Part shown: in pieces, positions 56,056 to 64,000 of the stretch
Numbering within the stretch: position 1 is the first letter of the stretch
How the letters are laid out: each line of letters starts with the position of its first letter
DNA from: Liolophura sinensis
Lineage: Eukaryota; Mollusca; Polyplacophora; Chitonida; Chitonidae
Direction: 5' to 3'
Assembly (NCBI RefSeq): GCF_032854445.1
Contig: NC_088297.1
Location: forward strand, 9,069,163-9,133,162
Length of the DNA: 64,000 nt
Made by a program: the position numbers and the translations under genes
The notes under the pieces: generated by a model
Database searches by the model: none
What the model saw: the letters and a program-made list of their open reading frames with translations, nothing else
What the model was told of the DNA's origin: nothing

Positions 56056-58294
56056 ATCTTCGCTGCGGAAGAAATAAAAATATATAGCTGGTCTTCATCC
56101 ATGTTGAAGTATTGAAACCCTCGGTTTTTACACACATACACACATACAATTTAGCAAAAGTCTGTTTGAAATCAATGTTTGTGTCGTCTGGAATGTTTGT
56201 TGCAAATAGAAAATAGTTTCAAGACAAAAACGTACATAAAGCTATACAAATTTGGAACTAACCTGCATCGGGGATTGTCGCCAAAGTTTACATTATTGTA
56301 CTAGACATATCGCCATTTTCATGTGGTTTTATTTGTCCCACGCGCGGCCCTTTGTACGCTGTTGAACCACTAGTGGAGAGATATTTAACTGCTAAACATT
56401 ACGACTATTGGCGTGACGGTTGAACGGCACTCGTACGTTTGGCGAGAAAGATTGGTTTGTTTTCATGTTGTCCATGCTTTTTGACGAAAGTGTCCTCCTA
56501 AACAGCGATAGCGGACAGTTTTAACAGCATCATTTCTTACTTTCACAAATGAATTAAGCGCCTAGTTATTCAAGGCATGTCAGATGTCACTTTTTGTTGC
56601 CAAAAAAATATATAGAAGTATTTATTCGATGGCAGAATGGGGCATTTTGGTATAGTACTGTATGTTTCGTAACGGGTTTTTGTATTTATTTCCGTCGTCG
56701 AAATATTCTAGAGTACGGAGTAAAACATTCAATCTAATAAAGACATAAATTTTTATTGCTCCTTTATTGCTGTATAACGCCATGCTTAAAGGCAGTGAGA
56801 ACTCTAACATGAAGTATATGTCAGATGAAAGGACAATTAAAAAGTGTCAACACAAATAGTCGCATTTATTTTTTTTTTAGAATTTTTCAATCCAGAAAAA
56901 TGCATTTGACGATATCGGGACCAGTGATGTCACATCCGGTTTTTACCACTTAACACTCATACACCGATTGATTTCATCGTTTTAAATGCATATTCATGAA
57001 GATCTATGAATGCATTCACTGAATAGACCGTGAAACGAACTATGTCAAGGAAAAATATGGTAACCTCTGGTTCACTATACAGACCACCGTAGATTTTAGT
57101 GTTTTAAAGCCATTTTACTGGGTTAAAGAATTCCAAAAAAAAAATAAATCAATAAATCGAACTATTTTCGTGGACAGTGTTTAATAGACTTTCATCTGAT
57201 ATACACTTCATTGTAGTGCTTTTATTGTTTTTTTTTTGTTTTTTTTTTTTTGTTTTTATTTTTCATTTCGACGATAGCGGTTACTTTTATGGTTCGTCGA
57301 TATGCACCTTTTGTAAATTTTTTCAGCTGTTAACTCCAGATGTAAATGTCGTTAATTTTCCACGTGAGAGACCGTGCAGACGAACCGTTTGCTCACTGCA
57401 AATCAAGAACCATTGAGATTGAGGGAGCCTTCACACCCCATGTAGAAACGCGAAAAAGAGAGATTAAATCACCTACAATGTATTAAATACGCTATATTCA
57501 GTCAAAATGAATTTGTTAATTTTAAAAGAAAGTATGTTGTTTTTTGTTCAGTTTTGTTACACGCTAAAATGTCTCAAATGACGCTTCACGACGGCTTACC
57601 TAATGTCCATTTTAGTGTGTATAATAATAAAGAGTCGGAGTCATCGTTAACCGACCCGTCCATTGCGTTTGTTTTTTGAGCTTCCACTATTGCTGGTGAC
57701 AAATAAACGGTGTTGGACAGTCGTGGAGATCTTGCGAGACATTTTGTGAGTAGCGATAACAGGTTGCAAGAGAGCTATTCACTTAAAGGAGGAGAAAACG
57801 TAAAAATTACATAAAGTTCAGGCGAAAGGGTGTTAATAGTTACTTGTGAATGTGGTCGTCAATATTGTTTATTGTTTTTCGATTCGAAAGAGAAAAAGAC
57901 AGTTGAAAATAAGTTTTGTATGGTGGGTGTTTGGGACCAACTTTTGGTATGTATAGTCTTTGTGTAACAATATTATAAATGCTGACGTAATACATGCTTG
58001 ATAAATATATTTGGACGAATTTGGTATTTTCAGCTGACAAAGCTGTTCAACCTGGATTTTGATCACATTTATATTTTTAATATATTCATAAATATGATCA
58101 TAATTCAGATTAAATGCATATGTTTGGACATAAACAACACATTTACATTCAAATATATTTATTACACATTCACCACATACTTATTTAGAACATTATTATG
58201 CAACGATAAGCGACAAATACCAAAATTGCGATTGTAGACTTGGAACGCCACTTTATTGTCAGCACATCTTCGCAGTAACAACTGTTCTCTTTTT

Positions 58295-58660
58295 GTCTCG
58301 TGACCACTTGAGTGGCCTAATCGTTAGACAGCGCCCGCCTCGAAGTTCGGAGACTGGAGATCAAACCCGGGTCAGATCATACCAAAGACTTTAAAAATGA
58401 TAATTGTTGCTGCTTCTCTTGGCGCTCAGCACTGAGAGGTAAGAGAATGAAAGAGGACTGGTTGGCCTGGTGTTAGGATAATGTGGTTAGGTGGGATGTC
58501 ATGTCTGGCGTCTTTGGCATGTTACTTCAGTGGTGGCAGCACTGGCGGCATGGACTCGCCCTGCCACAAGAAGACACATTATATGTACTCACACGCTCCT
58601 CCTCATCACATGACTGAAACTTTGCTAAGTACGACGTTAAATTCAAAGCATTCATTTATT
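58295..58660 (+). repeat. SINE-B copy, full length
   Basis: The tRNA-like head has TTGAGTGGCCTAATCGTTAG, CCCGCCTCGAAGTTCGGAGA and GGAGATCAAACCCGGGTCAG. The body includes GACTGGTTGGCCTGGTGTTA, CTCGCCCTGCCACAAGAAGA, and the tail has CATGACTGAAACTTTGCTAA and GACGTTAAATTCAAAGCATT. It is the best full-length member in the window. Confidence 0.9.
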
Positions 58661-59044
58661 CATTCTTTTGATTCGAAGAAGTAGTTTTAAACTGACTTGT
58701 ACACGTCAGGAAGTTCGACCAAGTTTCATGGCAGTCTTAAGTATGTCATACAATGAAATCACCAGGACATAACCTCATGCTGTAGTTACAAATTGTGCCT
58801 ATAAAAGTACAAGTTGTTTGATCACGTGACTTCAAGTCTGCGGTGCACGTTTAAGACAAATACTCAGATTGATCACAACAGCACCTTCGTTCTAGCCCGT
58901 CATTGGTCGAACCCTGTTACATGTATTTGACCTGAACTCGAATTACCCTCCAAAGATGTCCGTTAGCGTTGAAGATATGAAGGTAGAGATGAACACATGA
59001 CCTTTAGTATAGCAAAAATGGGTCTACGATGGTAGAATAAAGTT

Positions 59045-59340
59045 GGACTTAAATGATTGCAGTTTAACGTCGTACTTAACCATTTTTCAGTCATATTACG
59101 ACAAGGAGTCATTAAGTTTGTGTGTACATACATTGTGTCTTCTTGTGGTAGGCGAGTCCATTGAAGTACCATGCCGACGACACCATCCATGACACCCCAT
59201 CCAGTCACAGTATATACTGCTAAGCGCCAAGCAAGCCAGAAAAGATATCAATTTTAAAGTCTTGGGTATGACCCAATCCGGATTTGATCCCGAGTCTACC
59301 GACCTGGAGGCGGATATTCTAACCAATAGGCCACCGAGTT
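59045..59340 (-). repeat. SINE-B copy, reverse
   Basis: The start GTTTAACGTCGTACTTAACC is the complement of the family tail. GTGTCTTCTTGTGGTAGGCG and GGTATGACCCAATCCGGATT follow, then GACCTGGAGGCGGATATTCT and AACCAATAGGCCACCGAGTT (complement of the head). It lies about 390 bases from the plus copy at 58295, forming an inverted pair. Confidence 0.88.
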
Positions 59341-60237
59341 GAATTTACGATTAAATTTTAAATAAATATACTTCCATTTTAAAAAAGATGGAACCATTAA
59401 TATCTTACGATGACGGAAATACGGTGACACACACGTGCTAAGAGCTTATATAGTTCCAATTACACTTAGGCACGAAATCTCCATGCGAAAGATATTGACC
59501 TTTTCATACATGTAAATAATATTTCATATCATGCTAAAATTGGATAAGCATTTCGTAAAGATTTTTGAAAGTACTTTATGATATTTATAGGTAAGTAATA
59601 CTTTTTGTTCAGCCCATGCTTTTGAAATTATTGCTACTGAAGCGGGGCTTTAGCACGATGGTCGAAATTGACAAGGACGCGTTCTGTTTAAAATAGGTTG
59701 ATCAGATCGTACAGCGGTGTAACAGATATACATGGGATCATTTAGTAACAAACTGACTGCCATATCTACTGATACAATCGAGGAGAATAGCAGATTTACA
59801 CGTCGATGATTGAAGTCATCCTTTTCAACGATGATTTCAGTTGTTTCAATAACGAATATGTCACGCAGCTGGCATAACTGGAACGAAGTTTATCGACGAA
59901 AAGATACAAAAGAGACTCTTAATTACTGATTGTTTGCTCTCTGAAGTATAGTGAGGCTGCAAATAATAAAGCTAATATCCAGATTAGATTCTGCTGGATA
60001 TGATGGAATAAACACATTGTTCTATGCTGACATTGAAACGCCAAGGCCTTTGCTATATCCCTGAACTGATAAATAAAGAAGAAAATATCCATTAACCAAG
60101 CTTTTTTTACAATCACTTGTCAAACGAAATTCCGGTTGTTGTTCCTATACACTTTCGTTCCTGTACACTAACAAAGCCGGACGTGTCCTCGTATATTTCA
60201 ACTAGTTGCGGTTCCCTGTGGCGATATCTCCAAAAAC

Positions 60238-60951
60238 ATGGATAAAGTGGTAAGGTTTTACGTCGCATTTCACAATTTTTTCAGTTATACGACGATCCAC
60301 ATTCTTCAAAAAAAATACTCTCACCTGACTGCAATTTCTTTTAAACGCTTTGTAACGAGTTTATGAACTCTTTTTGTTTTTGTCTGTTTTCACGTTTTCT
60401 TATTTTAGGGACAAGTGGAGCAAACCGAGAACTGCATAGCTTTTACCGAAGGGAAAATTTTCGAGTTTTTAGATTTCGACAATGACGGGTTTGTGTCCTT
60501 CGGCGACTTGAATATCTTCCCTAACAATTTGATACGAGACGGGAAAATTGAAGACGGTAAGCGTTTGAGTGCGCTTTACAAGGAGCTCTATGTACGAATC
60601 TGTCGGGGAGCCGGATATCCGGCTGAGCAGGCGTCTCTGACAAAGGAGGACTGGATCCGAGGTAAATTGGTTATTAAGAACACAGAATGGCTTCAGAGAG
60701 AATTTATGCCTGGAATTGTTGACATCTACTTTTCGACAGTCGATCTAAACCAGGACGGGAGGATAGGGCTCAGAGAGTGGGAACACTTCTATCGAAGCCG
60801 TGGTATCGAGGATAAAGCGTTCTGTGTCCGAACCTTTCAGCAGATGGATACAAATGGAGATGGAGTAATCTCCCCTGAGGAGTTTAAAAACGCCTTCGCT
60901 GAAATGGGCAAGGGAAACAACAACTACAGCTTTCTATATGCCAGGAAATAA
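60238..60951 (+). CDS. EF-hand calcium-binding protein, sarcoplasmic calcium-binding protein type
   Basis: Two exons: 60238-60249 (ATG GAT AAA GTG, donor GTG|GTAAGG) and 60409-60951 (acceptor CGTTTTCTTATTTTAG), joined in phase 0. The product is 184 residues, the usual length for invertebrate sarcoplasmic calcium-binding proteins. Canonical EF-hand loops lie at 26-37 (DFDNDGFVSFGD, ending in Asp instead of Glu), 116-127 (DLNQDGRIGLRE) and 151-162 (DTNGDGVISPEE). The second EF-hand position, about 82-92 (TKEDWIRGK), is degenerate, as is common in the family. It has no signal peptide or membrane segment, so the protein is probably a soluble cytosolic calcium buffer or sensor. Calexcitin-like proteins are the main alternative. 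The tiny first exon supplies only four residues and should be checked with transcripts. The gene is unrelated to its neighbours. Confidence 0.85.
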
Positions 60952-61074
60952 CTGACATTCATAAACAACAAATGAAGTTGAACTTCAATTTTATAGCTAA
61001 CAAGAAAATAATTGGTGACTCCATTTAAATGAACATTTAATTTGGAATTCTCACAAAGTTTTGGGATACACTGT

Positions 61075-61080
61075 AATAAA
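61075..61080 (+). terminator. Candidate poly(A) signal of the EF-hand gene
   Basis: AATAAA lies 124 bases after the stop codon. A second AATAAA at 61285-61290 is an alternative, and a third AATAAA lies near 61356. Confidence 0.5.
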
Positions 61081-61534
61081 GAAACTGGACACACGATGTA
61101 CGCACCTCGTCCTATATGACGAAAAAAGCAAAACAGGGATCGTGTGACGTCACAGCGGACGTTTATGGAAACAATTCGTACCTGCTTGGATAAAATTGTT
61201 AACATGGTGGCACTTCCAACTTTCTGCATTTGGACGGTTTTTCTGGCTTTGAATTGCGTTATCTCTGTTATACAACATCACAAGAATAAAAAGATGCGCG
61301 TTTGAAAGTTTTGTTGTGTTTTTCTTTTAGCGATATGATCAGAAACCGGTTCAAATAAAGATTTCATATTTGATATGTATATATAGGATCATATTGAAGC
61401 TATCTAGGTTGCTGTTTATAGTGTGGCTGTTCTGATTTTCATGGCTGACTGCATGAGTTAATCATTTCATATTTGACACTGTCGACAACTGTCAAAAGTA
61501 CCAACACAAGTATTAAAAAGAAAATGGACGGAGT

Positions 61535-61625
61535 CTCCTTGAATTGGTGGTTAGCGTAGCACGATGACCCAGGAGCCACTCTTCAATGCGTTAGCTGCGA
61601 GTTCAAGTCCAGCTCATGCTGTAAT
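61535..61625 (+). repeat. SINE-A head fragment
   Basis: GGAGTCTCCTTGAATTGGTG, GTTAGCGTAGCACGATGACC, CAGGAGCCACTCTTCAATGC and GAGTTCAAGTCCAGCTCATG are the tRNA-like 5' part. The body and tail are missing, the reverse of the usual 5' truncation. Confidence 0.8.
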
Positions 61626-61834
61626 TCGTGAATGTAGTTTCCTTTGGCAGTCCATATCACTCACCTATTCTTTTGGAATTTATTAGCCACGATGAGTTAT
61701 AAGCCGTGTACAACTGACTTACACACTCATGCCCAGCGGAGATATATACCGCTTTGCGCCGGTTCAGAGAAACCGAATAATGCACAAAATACATTACTCA
61801 CTAAGCAACAATAGCGCCAGTGTGTGAGGTTCGA

Positions 61835-61990
61835 TGATGACCAGTTTTCCATCAATATCCATGGTCTGCATATCTGTACCGGTACGTCACGTGTGGGGAA
61901 GTTTGTCAGTAATTCTGCCAAAGGTCGATGGTTTACGCTCGACACTCCAGATTTCTTTATCTATAAAGATGTTAGGCAGCATTGAAATAA
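61835..61990 (+). repeat. SINE-C body fragment
   Basis: GGTCTGCATATCTGTACCGG, ACGTCACGTGTGGGGAAGTT, TGTCAGTAATTCTGCCAAAG and GGTCGATGGTTTACGCTCGA match the copy at 25690. It ends near GAAATAAATAATCAAAC. Confidence 0.7.
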
Positions 61991-62719
61991 ATAATCAAAC
62001 TATAGCTGCTGTGCTAACGTATTACCTCTGCCAAGAAGGTTGTGTTGGCTAGTATTCTTGGTGCGTCTGAGTATGTGTGTTTGTCAACAATTGTGCGGAA
62101 AAGGTTATGCATTGATTTTGATGGCTTGTTGTGAACAAGTTTTGGCATTGGGACAAGGGCTGTTACATTGAAGGGTTGCATTGATTTTTGTTCAACGAGC
62201 TCTCGCAGTATTCATTTCAAGCCGTACGTTGTCTATCAAACCACAGCGCACATGCTTCTCGCGTTTTTCCACACCAGTGTCATCATAACTAGAGATAACT
62301 GACATATTCTAGGACATTATTTATTAATTATACTCCACATGTTACAGACACAGTTATTCATGATGTCATTTTTTTGATGGCAGAATTGCGAGCTAGGGCT
62401 TAGTATAGTATGCTTGATAATCTATTTATATATTTATTTTATTGCCGTGAATACGATGGCACCTTGTTTTATGGGTTGGCCGATATGCGCCCATTGTGCT
62501 TTGTAAACTGCTTCCTCAGTGTGTTTTTTTTTTCACCTGTGAGGCCCCTTATTGTCTGAAAGGCCATAGTGAAAATGAGATTGGAGGAATCCTCACAACA
62601 AATGTCCAAACCCAAGAATGCTGTCAAACCGCTGACAATGTATTAAGGACGGTCACTGACATATCACTATTATACGGTAAAGTGTCTAAAATCATGTTTC
62701 ACGGTTGTTTGCCCCTTAT

Positions 62720-62952
62720 TCAGTTGGTCAGTTGGTTAGCGCGCTAACACAGCGTGATGACCCAGCAGTCTTTCACCAATGCGGTCGCTGTGAGTCCAGC
62801 TCATGCTCTCTTCCTCTCCGGCCGTACATGGGAAGGTCTTTCAGCAACCTGCAGATGGTCGTGGGTTTCCCCCCACCATAATGCTGGCCGCCGTCGTAGA
62901 AGTGAAATATTCTTGAGTGTTCCGTAAAACACCAATCAAATAAATAAATCAA
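62720..62952 (+). repeat. SINE-A copy, nearly full length
   Basis: It has CAGTTGGTTAGCGCGCTAAC, ACAGCGTGATGACCCAGCAG, CCAATGCGGTCGCTGTGAGT, CCCCCCACCATAATGCTGGC and CGTAAAACACCAATCAAATA with an AAATAAATC tail. The extreme 5' end is altered. Confidence 0.93.
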
Positions 62953-63635
62953 GAAAATATTAAGTTCTTGAGGGTAATTATGTCATCTAGTATAGTACCA
63001 AATACTGAAAAATAAAGCAAATTAATCTGTTTTCATAACCATCTATTATTTATCTTACCAATATATCAGTACACACAAGGAACACTTGTAAAAAGACGAT
63101 TTGGCAAAAAGGGTTTAAATTCACAAAATGATACTTTTGGAATATATGTACATGATATTGGCTGTCGACGAATACAAGCTGACCAAATGACTTGAAATAA
63201 AACAAATATTTAAATTAGAAAGTAAAGAATAGTTTCTGAAGTAATATAATATTATATTCCACTTGATATTACTGGAGTTAAGTATCATTTATTTTCGTGC
63301 GCGATGATTTAATTCATATGATATGTTTATATTACCTTTATTTCTAACAGTGTTTCCCCGAATACCTGCAAAATAACAAAACGCTTTTTGAAGGGGCAAT
63401 AAGCCAGTTCCGTGTGACTCCTTTTGTCTCCTTTGCACAGTCTGACCTGTCCATCAGAACTCCTCCCCACTCAGTCCGATCAGCAAGTAGTCATTCCGAT
63501 CACTGTATGTAAGAATTCACTTCACTTTCCTTCACTGGTGGACCTCAAGTCATCGAGCTGCACACGTAACTACTTTGGTGGCGACTTATAACTTAACACA
63601 TCCAATGATACAAAACACCATCTAAAAACAATGCA
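62953..63635. other. Noncoding stretch
   Basis: AT-rich unique sequence with no recognised gene, SINE or tandem repeat. Confidence 0.5.
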
Positions 63636-63639
63636 TTTT

Positions 63640-63985
63640 CACTCTCATTGTGCCACTCGCAGTACCACTCAGTGTCATTCTACCTCTCACTGTGCGACTC
63701 ATTGCACCACTCACTGTGCCACTAGCCATGCCTCTCATTGTGCCACTCACTGTACCAGTTATTCTACATAGTATGATACAGTGCAGCACACACGCTGTAC
63801 CACTCCTTATATCACTCACTGTACCTATCACTGTACCACTCACAGCATCACACGCTGTACAACTCACAGCACCACTCACAATGCCAAACACTGTATCACT
63901 CATTATACCATTACACTCAATGGATTATTTGCTATAGCACTCTCTGTACCACTCACTGTACCACTGACGACACCGCTCATAACCC
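63640..63985. repeat. Degenerate short tandem repeat, CACTCACTGTACCA type
   Basis: About 20-25 irregular units of roughly 14-15 bases combine CACTCA, CTGTACCA, TTGTGCCA and CACGCTGTACAA. Irregular spacing and many substitutions suggest an old array. Hydrophobic open frames over it on both strands are repeat artefacts. It may continue past the right edge. Confidence 0.8.
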
Positions 63986-64000
63986 TAACATGGAGACAAG

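Larger units (their letters stand above)
56056..60237. other. Noncoding stretch between gene B and the EF-hand gene
   Basis: About 4.2 kb with no supported gene. It contains a small SINE-A tail remnant (56695-56745), poly(A/T) tracts near 56865, 57135 and 57230-57265, and two SINE-B copies in opposite orientation (58295-58660 and 59045-59340). Poly(T) runs near 57.2 kb explain the hydrophobic open frame there. Confidence 0.5.
61291..62719. other. Noncoding stretch downstream of the EF-hand gene
   Basis: No gene is supported. It contains a SINE-A head fragment (61535-61625) and a SINE-C body (61835-61990). Open frames of 70-80 codons here overlap SINEs or lack any signal. Confidence 0.5.

Noticed and set aside
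63622-63937. Hydrophobic repetitive frames at the right edge (VPLTVPLA and SGTVSGT types)
   Set aside because: They arise from the degenerate CACTCACTGTACCA array on both strands and are not protein-coding.

Overview
This is a eukaryotic, invertebrate-type chromosome segment: GT-AG split genes with long AT-rich introns, many tRNA-derived SINE copies of at least three families, abundant minisatellites, and frequent TACATGTA-type words. The SINE families and base composition suggest a lophotrochozoan, most likely a mollusc (bivalve-like). That is an inference; no sequence search was run.

The main content is a head-to-head (divergent) pair of paralogous genes, here called gene A (minus strand, about 15269 down to 844 and probably beyond the left edge) and gene B (plus strand, 24221 to 55655). 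Each has a short first coding exon with identical protein sequence in the two genes, then a Ser-rich second exon with shared motifs (SGEDPDP, RLSP-x-V with a SUMO-consensus Lys, VFPVSLH, SLMSIIS). Each is then followed by several separate exons, all with a stop codon, an upstream AG acceptor and the same splice phase. In gene A these are one Crypton-type domain exon (5034-5635) and two pipsqueak-type helix-turn-helix (HTH_psq) exons (1695-1945, 844-1160). In gene B they are four HTH_psq exons (35866, 42329, 48639, 50503) and one Crypton-type exon (55165). Every one of these eight exons has a length of 2 modulo 3 and joins in frame to the phase-1 donor of exon 2. The simplest reading is that they are alternative 3' terminal exons: a constant N-terminus is spliced to one of many DNA-binding-type C-termini, an organisation analogous to Drosophila lola and mod(mdg4) but with different domains.

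Region by region: 1-15.3 kb gene A, with a 48-bp minisatellite in intron 1; 15.3-24.2 kb divergent intergenic region holding a probable TA-flanked MITE, SINEs and a TA microsatellite; 24.2-55.7 kb gene B, whose intron 1 begins with a tandem amplification of the exon 1 3' end and its splice donor, and whose intron 2 carries two large minisatellites (30.4-32.4 and 33.1-34.5 kb); 55.7-60.2 kb SINE-bearing noncoding DNA; 60.2-61.3 kb a small EF-hand gene of the sarcoplasmic calcium-binding protein type; 61.3-64 kb SINEs and a CACTCACTGTACCA-type repeat. No rRNA, true tRNA gene, CRISPR array or prokaryotic feature was seen.
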